Shown here: in pieces, positions 1 through 7,534 of the stretch | Numbering within the stretch: the stretch's first letter is position 1 | Layout of the letters: each line of letters starts with the position of its first letter | Assembly (NCBI RefSeq): GCF_022627955.1 | Contig: NZ_JABXGD010000005.1 | Coordinates: 279,968 to 343,967, forward strand | Direction of reading: 5' to 3' | Length of the DNA: 64,000 bases | DNA from: Microbacterium sp. C5A9 | GTDB taxonomy: Bacteria > Actinomycetota > Actinomycetes > Actinomycetales > Microbacteriaceae | Notes under the pieces: generated by a model | Told to the model about the DNA's origin: nothing | Seen by the model: the letters and a program-made list of their open reading frames with translations, nothing else | Databases searched by the model: none | Position numbers and translations under genes: made by a program

Positions 1-84
1 ATCAAGCGCAGCGGCACCTCGCGCGAGCTGGGTCACCTCGCGGCCGACGAGTTCGTCAACAAGAAGCTCATCCGCATCGGCTGA
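1..84 (+). CDS. aldehyde dehydrogenase family protein, C-terminal end (partial)
   Basis: Only the last 27 codons are in the window, in frame 1, ending in TGA at 82-84. The peptide has the typical aldehyde dehydrogenase C-terminus: a KRSG..RELG stretch followed by an EFVNKK segment that forms the oligomerisation strand. It looks most like the succinate-semialdehyde dehydrogenase type, but 27 residues cannot settle the substrate. A strong hairpin follows 16 nt after the stop, so this gene ends its transcript. Confidence 0.7.
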   Translation: MKRSGTSRELGHLAADEFVNKKLIRIG

Positions 85-100
85 GCGGCAGGCACGACGA

Positions 101-130
101 GGGGGCGGATGCATCGGCATCCGCCCCCTT
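101..130 (+). terminator. hairpin terminator after the aldehyde dehydrogenase
   Basis: Two perfect 12-nt arms (101-112 and 117-128) flank the loop ATCG. Both arms contain the CGGATGC/GCATCCG word that is common in this genome. A TTCGTTCG stretch follows rather than a clean T-run. It sits between the dehydrogenase and the convergent response-regulator gene, so it may serve both strands. Confidence 0.8.
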
Positions 131-184
131 CGTTCGTCGGCCGTGCGCCCGCGGTGAGTCGCGGCGCCTGCGGTCAGCCCGCGG

Positions 185-838
185 TCAGCCCGCGGTCTGG
201 TCGAGGTAGGCGAGCACGGCGAGCACCCGGCGGTTGACGCCCGACCCCGAGGCGACGCCGAGCTTCGTGAAGATCGTGTTGATGTGCTTCTCGACGCCGC
301 TCTGGCTCACGAAGAGACGCTCGGCGATCGCCGCGTTGCTGTGGCCCTCGGCGATCAGCTCGAGCACGGCGCCTTCGCGCTCGCTCAGTTCGGCCATGCG
401 CGGGTCGGGTCCCGACCGGTCGGCGATGAGACGGCGGATCACCTCGGGGTCGAACGCGACCCCGCCCTCGGCCACGCGCACGATCGCGTCGAGGAAGCCG
501 GCGATGTCCGAGATGCGGTCCTTGAGCAGGTAGCCGACACCGCCGCGCCCGTCGAGCAGCTCACTCGCGTACCGGCGCTCGACGTGCTGCGAGAGCACCA
601 GCACCGCGACATCGGGATGCAGATGTCTGATGCGCAGCGCCGCGCGGATGCCCTCGTCGACGAAGTCGGGCGGCATCCGCACGTCGACGATCACGAGGTC
701 GGGTTCCTCGGCGGCCAGGGCCGTCAGGAGCGCGTCCGCGTCGGACACCGAGGCGCTCACCTCGTGCCCCTCGGCGACGAGCAGCTGCACGATGCCCTCT
801 CGCAGCAGGGTGGAGTCCTCGGCGATCGCTATCCGCAC
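185..838 (-). CDS. LuxR/NarL-type response regulator
   Basis: This 217-residue DNA-binding response regulator has a receiver domain at residues 1-120. The acidic pair is E7-D8, the likely phosphoacceptor is D52 in VIVDVRMP, and a conserved Lys sits in YLLKD. A LuxR helix-turn-helix follows at about 148-210 (LSEREGAVLELIAEG, then VEKHINTIFTKLGV). The GTG start is chosen because the receiver begins immediately at VRIAIAEDS. It overlaps the end of the upstream histidine kinase gene by 10 nt, so kinase and regulator are translated together and form a cognate pair. Target genes are unknown; the co-transcribed DedA gene suggests an envelope stimulus (inference). Confidence 0.92.
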   Translation of the reverse strand: MRIAIAEDSTLLREGIVQLLVAEGHEVSASVSDADALLTALAAEEPDLVIVDVRMPPDFVDEGIRAALRIRHLHPDVAVLVLSQHVERRYASELLDGRGGVGYLLKDRISDIAGFLDAIVRVAEGGVAFDPEVIRRLIADRSGPDPRMAELSEREGAVLELIAEGHSNAAIAERLFVSQSGVEKHINTIFTKLGVASGSGVNRRVLAVLAYLDQTAG

Positions 839-1962
839 GGGATCACCGCCTCGATCACGGTCGGGCCCCCCGCAGGACTGTGCACGTGCAGTCGTCCGTC
901 GCGCGCGGCGACGCGAGACGCGATGCCCGAGAGTCCGGTGCCCGCGGCATCCGCGCCGCCGACTCCGTCGTCTTCGACCGTCATCGTGAGGCTGTCGGGC
1001 CCGGTGCGGACGCGGATGCTGATCGCACTGGCCCGCGCGTGCTTGATCGCGTTCGTGACGGCCTCGCTCGCCACGAAGTAGGCGGCCGTCTCCGCGGCGC
1101 GATCGGCCACCACCGGGCCCTCGACCTCGAGGGTCACCGGCATCGCCACGCGGTCGCGGAGGGCTTCGAGCGCGACGGCGAGACCGTCGCGCTGCAGCAT
1201 CTCGGGGTACGTCCGCCAGGCGACGTCGCGCAGGTCGTCGAGGACGTGCTGCGTCTCGTCGCGCGCGCCGCTCAGCAGACGACGCGCCTCGTCGGGGGCG
1301 GCACGCTCGACACGGGCCAGCAGGATCGACAGCGCGACCACCCGCTGCTGCACGCCGTCGTGGATGTCGCGCTCGATGCGGCGCCGCTCGGCATCCACCG
1401 CGTCGACGACCTCGTCGAGGGTGGTGTGCAGCCGCACGACCTCCTGGGAGAGCTCGCCGGCGCCCGGCCGCTGGAACGACTGCCAGACCCGCCGCTCGAG
1501 CCAGGCGATGCCGCCGATGCCGGACAGCGCGAGGAACAGGAGCACGAGACCCGGGATCACGAAGAGCCCCACGGTGGTCCACGTGACGCGGCCGGGGCGT
1601 GCGCTGAAGAGGGCGACGGGGCCGCCGGTCGCCGCCGCGACGAGCATCTGGACGCCGACCACGATGCCGGCGCCGATCAGGATGAGGATGCACAGCACGA
1701 CGAGCTGCAGCAGCGCCGACAGGGCGAGCAGCCCGCGGAGCCGCGGGGCGCGAGGGGGCGTGCGGCGGGGGATGCCGTCGATCCAGGTCAGGCGTGCGGC
1801 GACGGACCGCACCACCGCCGGCGCCGGCCGCCGCGGCGCGGTGACCACGGCGATCAGCGTGGGCACGAGCATCGCGATCCCTGCGGCCGTGCCACCCAGC
1901 ATCCGCACCGCATCGCGCGTGATCGAGCGCGGAGCTGCCGCGGCGTCGGTGGGGGACCTCAT
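829..1962 (-). CDS. sensor histidine kinase, LiaS/DesK (HisKA_3) type
   Basis: This 377-residue membrane kinase has three hydrophobic segments at about residues 22-42, 78-110 and 127-154, then a HisKA_3 dimerisation/phosphotransfer domain. The phosphorylated histidine is H201 in RDIHDGVQQ. A GHKL ATPase domain follows, with an N-box (EAVTNAIKHA) and a DDGVGG box. No large extracellular sensor is visible, so it probably senses within the membrane. The ATG start overlaps the stop of the DedA gene in the sequence ATGA, and its 3' end overlaps the response regulator. The three genes therefore form one operon in the order dedA, kinase, regulator. Confidence 0.9.
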   Translation of the reverse strand: MRSPTDAAAAPRSITRDAVRMLGGTAAGIAMLVPTLIAVVTAPRRPAPAVVRSVAARLTWIDGIPRRTPPRAPRLRGLLALSALLQLVVLCILILIGAGIVVGVQMLVAAATGGPVALFSARPGRVTWTTVGLFVIPGLVLLFLALSGIGGIAWLERRVWQSFQRPGAGELSQEVVRLHTTLDEVVDAVDAERRRIERDIHDGVQQRVVALSILLARVERAAPDEARRLLSGARDETQHVLDDLRDVAWRTYPEMLQRDGLAVALEALRDRVAMPVTLEVEGPVVADRAAETAAYFVASEAVTNAIKHARASAISIRVRTGPDSLTMTVEDDGVGGADAAGTGLSGIASRVAARDGRLHVHSPAGGPTVIEAVIPCG

Positions 1963-2684
1963 CTCTCCATTGTGCCGCGCGGTGCCGCGATCTCCGCGCC
2001 GTGCGCCTCGCCCGATCCGGAGTCCTGCTCCGTAGGGGCATCGACGGCGTGGGCATCCGTTCCCTGCACCCGCTGCCGCACCCGCGCCACCACGAACAGC
2101 GACACGGCCACGATCACGGCGCCGATCACGAGCACCTGCAGTCCGTCGGCGTACTGCTCGATCCGGTGCCACTGCTCGCCGAGCAGGAAGCCCGCCATGA
2201 CGAACACCGTGTTCCAGATCGCACTGCCCGCGGCGGTGAGCAGGGTGAACTTCGCCAGCGGCATCCGCTGGACCCCGGCGGGGATCGAGATCAGACTCCG
2301 GAAGATCGGGATCATGCGGCCGAAGAACACGGCCTTCATGCCGTGCCGCGCGAACCACTCCTCGGTGCGGTCGACGTCGCTGACCTTCATCAGCGGCATC
2401 CGGTCGACGATGCGGCGCAGGCGCAGGGGGCCGAGCCACGCGCCGAGACCGTAGAGCGCGAGGGCACCGACGACCGAGCCGACGGTCGTCCACACGAGCA
2501 CCTCCCACAGCACGATCGTGCCCTGGCTCGCCGTGAAGCCCGCGAGGGGGAGCACGACCTCGCTCGGGATCGGCGGGAACAGGTTCTCGATCGCGACGGC
2601 GACGCCCGCGCCGACGCTGCCGAGCGCCTCCATCAGGCCGATGGCCCAGTCCGCGAACACGTTCAGGTTGTCAGAGGCCGCCAT
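1959..2684 (-). CDS. DedA/SNARE-associated (VTT-domain) membrane protein
   Basis: This 241-residue polytopic membrane protein belongs to the DedA family, whose members are linked to phospholipid (undecaprenyl-phosphate) flipping and envelope stress. Diagnostic segments are the LFPPIPSEVVLPLAGF re-entrant loop near the N-terminus and FFGRMIPIFRSLISIPAG, with the conserved arginine, in the middle. The reading frame is open upstream to 2855, but homology begins about 15 residues after the Met at 2684. A TAGCGT box lies 7 nt before that ATG, which fits a leaderless start. The C-terminal tail is charged and cytoplasmic. It is the first gene of an operon with the two-component system. Confidence 0.88.
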   Translation of the reverse strand: MAASDNLNVFADWAIGLMEALGSVGAGVAVAIENLFPPIPSEVVLPLAGFTASQGTIVLWEVLVWTTVGSVVGALALYGLGAWLGPLRLRRIVDRMPLMKVSDVDRTEEWFARHGMKAVFFGRMIPIFRSLISIPAGVQRMPLAKFTLLTAAGSAIWNTVFVMAGFLLGEQWHRIEQYADGLQVLVIGAVIVAVSLFVVARVRQRVQGTDAHAVDAPTEQDSGSGEAHGAEIAAPRGTMER

Positions 2685-2691
2685 GCTCCCG

Positions 2692-2697
2692 ACGCTA
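2692..2697 (-). promoter_or_regulatory. -10 box of the dedA-kinase-regulator operon (leaderless)
   Basis: TAGCGT read on the minus strand, 7 nt before the dedA start codon. It fits the TAnnnT boxes found at the same distance before many genes here. There is no convincing Shine-Dalgarno sequence at a normal distance. Confidence 0.5.
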
Positions 2698-2799
2698 CGC
2701 AGACGCACGGATGCCGTCACTGCGGGTGCCCGTCGTCCCTGGTGCGGAAAACCGTAATACTGCCCTCGCGGTGTCGATCCCGACCCGGGAACCCGGGCG

Positions 2800-2805
2800 T
2801 AGGTT
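2800..2805 (+). promoter_or_regulatory. -10 box of poxB (leaderless)
   Basis: TAGGTT ends exactly 6 nt before the ATG at 2812. The GGAGG between them is only 1 nt from the ATG, too close to act as a ribosome binding site, so transcription probably starts at the start codon itself. Confidence 0.55.
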
Positions 2806-2811
2806 GGAGGC

Positions 2812-4536
2812 ATGGCAACCGTCGCAGCGAACATCGTCAAGACCCTCCGCGCCAACGGGATCGACCGTGTCTACGGTCTTCCGGGTGATTCCCTCAACGG
2901 GTTCACCGACGCGCTCCGCAAGGACGGGAGCATCCGCTGGGTGCATGTGCGGCATGAGGAATCCGCGGCCTTCGCGGCGGCAGCCGATGCGGCGCTGACC
3001 GGCGATCTCGCTGTCGTCGCCGGCTCCTGCGGCCCCGGCAACCTGCACCTCATCAACGGTCTGTACGACGCCAACCGCTCGCGCGTGCCCGTGCTCGCGA
3101 TCGCCGCGCACATCCCGACGACCGAGATCGGCACCGGGTACTTCCAGGAGACGCATCCGCAGGAGCTGTTCCGCGAGTGCAGCGTGTACGTCGAGTACGT
3201 CGCCGATCCGAAGCAGATGCCGCGTCTGCTCGAGATCGCGATGCGTGCGGCGATCGAGCAGCGCGGCGTCGCGGTGCTCGTGATCCCGGGCGATGTGGCC
3301 CTCGCGGAGATCGCCGACGACCGTGCCGTGGTCATCGAGCGCGCCCGTCCGGTGGTGGTGCCGCGCGGCGACGAGCTCGAGCGCGCCGCGACCCTGCTGA
3401 ACGCCTCGAAGAAGACCACGATCCTCGCGGGGGCGGGTGTCGAGGGCTCGCACGATGAGGTCCTCGCCCTGGCCGATCGGCTCGGAGCGCCGATCGTGCA
3501 TGCGCTGCGCGGCAAGGAGTTCATCGAGTACGACAACCCCTTCGACGTGGGGATGACGGGCCTCCTGGGCTTCGCCTCGGGCTACCGCGCGATGGAGGCC
3601 GCCGACACGCTGCTCGTGCTCGGCAGCGACTTCCCCTATGAGCAGTTCTATCCCGAGCACGCCACGACCATCCAGGTCGACATCCGCGGTTCGCAGCTGG
3701 GCAAGCGGCATCCGCTCGACCTCGGCCTCGTCGGCGATGTCGGCGCGACCGCCGCGGCTCTGCTGCCGCGCCTCGCCGAGAAGAGCGACCGCGACCACCT
3801 CGACGACTCGACCGCGCACTACCGCAAGACGCGCGCGAAGCTCGACGACCTCGCGACGCCGACCAAGGCGGGCCGCCCCATCCACCCGCAGTACCTCGCC
3901 CGGCTGCTGAACGAGCAGGCGGCGGATGACGCGATCTTCACCGCCGATGTCGGCTCACCCACGGTGTGGGCCGCGCGCTACCTGTCGATGACCGAGAAGC
4001 GGCGTCTGATCGGGTCGTTCACGCACGGGTCGATGGCAAACGCGCTGCTGCACGGCATCGGCGCGCAGGTCTCTCACCCCGATCGCCAGGTGGTGGCGCT
4101 CGCGGGCGACGGCGGGCTGGCGATGATGCTGGGCGAGCTGCTCACCCTCACGCAGAACAGGCTGCCCGTGAAGACGATCGTGGTGAACAACTCGTCGCTG
4201 AACTTCGTCGAGCTCGAGATGAAGGCCGCCGGCTTCGTGAACTACGGCACCGACCTGACGAACCCGAGCTTCGCCGCGATCGCCGAGGCCATGGGCATCT
4301 TCGCGCGGCGAGTCGAGAACAGCGAGGATCTGCCGGATGCCGTGCGCGAGGTGCTCGAGCACGACGGCCCCGCGCTGCTCGACGTCGTGACCGAGCGCCA
4401 GGAGCTGTCGATGCCGCCCGCGATCGAGGCCGCGCAGGTCAAGGGGTTCGCGCTCTACGCGATCCGCACGGTCATGTCGGGCAAGGGCGATGAGCTGCTC
4501 GACCTCGCACGCGCCAACTGGCGTCAGTTCCTCTGA
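2812..4536 (+). CDS. poxB: pyruvate:quinone oxidoreductase (pyruvate dehydrogenase, cytochrome)
   Basis: A 574-residue thiamine-diphosphate enzyme that oxidatively decarboxylates pyruvate to acetate and CO2 and passes electrons through FAD to membrane quinones. The three-domain layout is complete: an N-terminal TPP-binding domain with the activating Glu in RHEE (about residue 50), a central FAD/nucleotide domain, and a C-terminal TPP domain with the GDGGLAMMLGELLT...NNSSLNF Mg-TPP motif. The tail (VKGFALYAIRTVMSGKGDELL) resembles the amphipathic membrane-binding segment of E. coli PoxB. The length equals that of PoxB. It is a single-gene transcript, divergent from dedA. Pyruvate oxidase or acetolactate synthase are less likely because of the PoxB-like tail. 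Confidence 0.9.
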   Translation: MATVAANIVKTLRANGIDRVYGLPGDSLNGFTDALRKDGSIRWVHVRHEESAAFAAAADAALTGDLAVVAGSCGPGNLHLINGLYDANRSRVPVLAIAAHIPTTEIGTGYFQETHPQELFRECSVYVEYVADPKQMPRLLEIAMRAAIEQRGVAVLVIPGDVALAEIADDRAVVIERARPVVVPRGDELERAATLLNASKKTTILAGAGVEGSHDEVLALADRLGAPIVHALRGKEFIEYDNPFDVGMTGLLGFASGYRAMEAADTLLVLGSDFPYEQFYPEHATTIQVDIRGSQLGKRHPLDLGLVGDVGATAAALLPRLAEKSDRDHLDDSTAHYRKTRAKLDDLATPTKAGRPIHPQYLARLLNEQAADDAIFTADVGSPTVWAARYLSMTEKRRLIGSFTHGSMANALLHGIGAQVSHPDRQVVALAGDGGLAMMLGELLTLTQNRLPVKTIVVNNSSLNFVELEMKAAGFVNYGTDLTNPSFAAIAEAMGIFARRVENSEDLPDAVREVLEHDGPALLDVVTERQELSMPPAIEAAQVKGFALYAIRTVMSGKGDELLDLARANWRQFL

Positions 4537-4546
4537 GGCGCTCGCC

Positions 4547-4641
4547 GCGGCACCCGCCCGGGAGGAGAACACCCGCTCGGGAGGAGGAATCCGTCCGATC
4601 TCTCCGCCCGACGCGGTGTTCTCCGCCCGACGCGGTGCGGC
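4547..4641. repeat. long imperfect inverted repeat of duplicated 20-bp units between convergent genes
   Basis: The left arm (about 4547-4590) and right arm (about 4600-4641) are near reverse complements. Each arm holds two tandem copies of a unit around GGAGAACACC and CGGGxGGAG, so four related units lie head to head. It fills the gap between poxB (+) and the TPR gene (-) and could fold into a long hairpin that stops transcription from both sides. Confidence 0.65.
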
Positions 4642-4690
4642 CCTTCCGATGCGGAGCGGCTGCGGCGGCGAACCGAGCGGCCCGAGTACG

Positions 4691-7489
4691 TCAGCTCTCG
4701 AGGAGCGCCCGCACCTCGGCGGCCTCGACATGGCGGCCGAGCGCCTCGAGCACGTCGCCCAGCTCGAGCGCCGACACCTGTCGCAGCGGCGGGTGCGCCT
4801 CGGCGTGCTCGATCGCCGAGCGGTAGATCGGCACCGCGTCGGCGGCACGGTCGCCGCCTGCGAGCAGACGCGCCGCGAAGAGCTCGGACCCGCCCGCCGA
4901 ACCTGCATCGCCGAGGGCGGCGAAGCCGTCGGCCGCCGTCAGCGCCGCGGCGACGGCCTCGTCCGTGCGTCCGAACTCGGCGAACGCGCGCGCACGGGAG
5001 TCGGTGACGTCGGCGAGCAGCCATCCGGCCTCGTGCTCCCGAGCGAGAGCGGACACCTCGTCGAAGAGGGCGAAGGCCCGCTCGTCCTGGCGTGCGCCGT
5101 ATGCCTGACCGAGGTTGTGCAGCACGTCGACGAGCGCGCCCACGGCGTCGGGAGCCTTGCGGGCGATCTCGGTCGCCGCCTCGAGCGACTCGATCGCGTC
5201 GTCGTGCTCGTCGAACCGCGCGAGGATCTTGGCGCGCTCGGTCAGTGCGACCGCGTGGTCGGCGTGCTCCTCGGCCTCGCCGAACAGCTCTGCGGCGTAG
5301 CCGAAGGCGCCCACGGCCTGGCCGAACTCTCCGGACGAGGCGAGCGCGCGGGCCAGCAGCGACACGGTCATGCCGCGGGATGCGGCGGAGACCTCGGACT
5401 GCTCCTCGCGCTCGAGCACGCGACCGAACAGCTCGGCCGCCTCCTCGGCGTCGCCGGCCGCGAGCATGGCGCGCGCGAGGCGGAAGTCCGCGCCGGTCGC
5501 ATCTCCGCCCTCCTGGGCGACGAGTCGAGAGGTGACGCGATAGCGCGTGACGGCCTTCTCGGGGTCTCCGGCGTCCTCCCACAGGGCTCCGGCGAGCAGG
5601 TGCGCTGAGGCGAGGGCCTTCGTCGCGCCGAGTCCGGCGAGCAGGCGGCAGGCCTCGTCGGCATCCGCGGCGCCCTCGGTGAAGGCCTCGCCGCCTCCGC
5701 GTACCCGCGCACGGGTCTGCAGCGCCTGCGCGCGGTGCCCGACGCTGAGGTCGTCCTGCGCGAGCAGACGGTCGAGCAGGGCGGATGCCGCCTCGGTGTC
5801 GCCCTTCTGCAGCACGGCCGCGATCGCGACGAGCGTCGTGGTGTTCACGAGGCGGGAGTCCTCGGCCTCGGCGAACGCGCGCGCAGCCCGTTCGGCCAGG
5901 TCGAGGGCGGCATCGGGTTCGTCGGCGTGCATGTGCAGCGACGCACGGCTGATCGCGAGGTCGCCCCGTGACCAGGCAGGCAGCGCGTCCGATGACCGCA
6001 GCTCGTGCTCGAGGGCGGCCGCGGCCTCGGGGGTGTTCAGCCCGAAGGTCGCGAGCCCCAGGCGCTGCTCGAGATCGGCCTGCTCGTGCTTCCCTGCGGC
6101 CCTCAGCGCGTCGATACGGGCCGGGAGCAGCTCGGCAGCCTCCTCGGCGCGGTCGAGCGCGATCAGGATCCCGAGTCGCATCGACATCAGCTGCGCGCGC
6201 TTGGCGGGGTCCTCGACGGCGAGGGCGTGAGGGAGGGCCTGCAGGGTCTCATGCTCGGCGCCGAACTGGGCGAGGTCCATCGCGCGGTCGAACCACGCGT
6301 CGGCGTCGGCCGGCGTCGCGGCGTCGGCGGTGGTGAGGAAGGCGTCGGATCGGATCGGCACCTCATAGCGCTCGCCCGCGAGCGCGCGGATGCGGGCGAG
6401 GCTGCGGGCGTGACCCTCGGTGCCGTCGCGGTCGTCGAAGTCGGCGCCGATGCGCTCGGCGGTCGCCCACGCCGCGGCAGCGAGATCGGATGCGGTCCAC
6501 GATCCGTCGTGCGCGCCGAAGAACGGGGCGAGGGCGGGAGACTCCGCGCCGCGCACGGGAGTGTCGCCGTGACCGGCGTCCGCGACCCTGTCGAGCGCGA
6601 AGGCGAACGCGGCGAGGGCGGCGAAGTGCGCGTCGACGTTGAGCCCGTCGTGTGCGAGCCAGGCCAGGTGGCGCTCGACCAGGGCGAGCGCTCTGGCCTC
6701 GTTGCCGGTGACGGCCGCGAACACGATGTTGTTCGCGACGATGCGCAGATTGTCCGGATTGTCCTTCGCCAGACGGTAACTGCGCAGGTGAGCGCTCTTC
6801 GCCTCGTCGAAGCGGCCGGCGCGCAGGTAGGGGAGCAGCACGCGCGAGAGGGCGTGCTCGGGCTCCTCGCCGCACGAGAAGCCGCCCTCGAGCATCTCCT
6901 CGACGAGCCGGATCGCGTCGGCGTCGCGGTCGGTCTCCGCGAAGAAGCCGGCGAACTGGCTGCGTCCGCACGCATCGCAGTGGCTGTGCTCATCGCGCGG
7001 TGTGGCCTCCAGGCGCACACGCAGCGACTCGGCGTCCTCGAAACGACCGGCATCCCAGGCATCCTCGAACCGCGCGGTGAGCACTCCGCTGAGGCCGAGT
7101 CCCGCCGTGCGGTAGTGGGTCTCCATGTCGTCGAGCACCGCCGCGATCTGCTCGACCGAGAAGGCCGGCGACGAGCGCAGGGCGGAGGCCATCCACTTGA
7201 ACTGCCACATGAGGTCGGCCCCGCCGTAGTCGAGGTCGGCCGGGAACCGCTGCGGGTCGGCATCGTGGCGAGCCAGGCACCACGCGAACGAGTTCAGCAT
7301 CACATCGGTCGCGCCGTTCATGTTGGCGGACGCCGTCTGCCGCATCCTCGCCTCGTACTCGAGCTGCTCGTCGCCGATCTCGACGGCCAGGGCGACGGCC
7401 TCAGACACGAGCGCCTGCTCGGCCGGACCCCACGGGGTGCGGTCGATCTCTTCGATGAGCTGCTGGAAGCGCTTCTTCGGACGGGCCAT
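4691..7489 (-). CDS. large tetratricopeptide-repeat protein, partner gene of the Hsp90-like chaperone
   Basis: A 932-residue soluble protein made almost entirely of alpha-helical, Ala/Glu/Leu-rich repeats of TPR type; examples are HADEPDAALDLAERAARAFAEA and DEHDDAIESLEAATEIARKA. No signal peptide or membrane segment is seen. A CDAC pair follows SH near residue 177, a possible small metal site in the N-terminal part. The ATG is preceded by AGGG (AAAGGGAACCG). It lies 45 nt downstream of an Hsp90-family gene on the same strand, so the two are probably co-transcribed. Eukaryotic Hsp90 works with TPR co-chaperones; a similar partnership here is inference. No enzymatic domain is visible. Confidence 0.75.
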   Translation of the reverse strand: MARPKKRFQQLIEEIDRTPWGPAEQALVSEAVALAVEIGDEQLEYEARMRQTASANMNGATDVMLNSFAWCLARHDADPQRFPADLDYGGADLMWQFKWMASALRSSPAFSVEQIAAVLDDMETHYRTAGLGLSGVLTARFEDAWDAGRFEDAESLRVRLEATPRDEHSHCDACGRSQFAGFFAETDRDADAIRLVEEMLEGGFSCGEEPEHALSRVLLPYLRAGRFDEAKSAHLRSYRLAKDNPDNLRIVANNIVFAAVTGNEARALALVERHLAWLAHDGLNVDAHFAALAAFAFALDRVADAGHGDTPVRGAESPALAPFFGAHDGSWTASDLAAAAWATAERIGADFDDRDGTEGHARSLARIRALAGERYEVPIRSDAFLTTADAATPADADAWFDRAMDLAQFGAEHETLQALPHALAVEDPAKRAQLMSMRLGILIALDRAEEAAELLPARIDALRAAGKHEQADLEQRLGLATFGLNTPEAAAALEHELRSSDALPAWSRGDLAISRASLHMHADEPDAALDLAERAARAFAEAEDSRLVNTTTLVAIAAVLQKGDTEAASALLDRLLAQDDLSVGHRAQALQTRARVRGGGEAFTEGAADADEACRLLAGLGATKALASAHLLAGALWEDAGDPEKAVTRYRVTSRLVAQEGGDATGADFRLARAMLAAGDAEEAAELFGRVLEREEQSEVSAASRGMTVSLLARALASSGEFGQAVGAFGYAAELFGEAEEHADHAVALTERAKILARFDEHDDAIESLEAATEIARKAPDAVGALVDVLHNLGQAYGARQDERAFALFDEVSALAREHEAGWLLADVTDSRARAFAEFGRTDEAVAAALTAADGFAALGDAGSAGGSELFAARLLAGGDRAADAVPIYRSAIEHAEAHPPLRQVSALELGDVLEALGRHVEAAEVRALLES

Positions 7490-7534
7490 CGTCGGTTCCC
7501 TTTCGGAGGGTCAGAGCATCAGAAGGTCAGAGCG

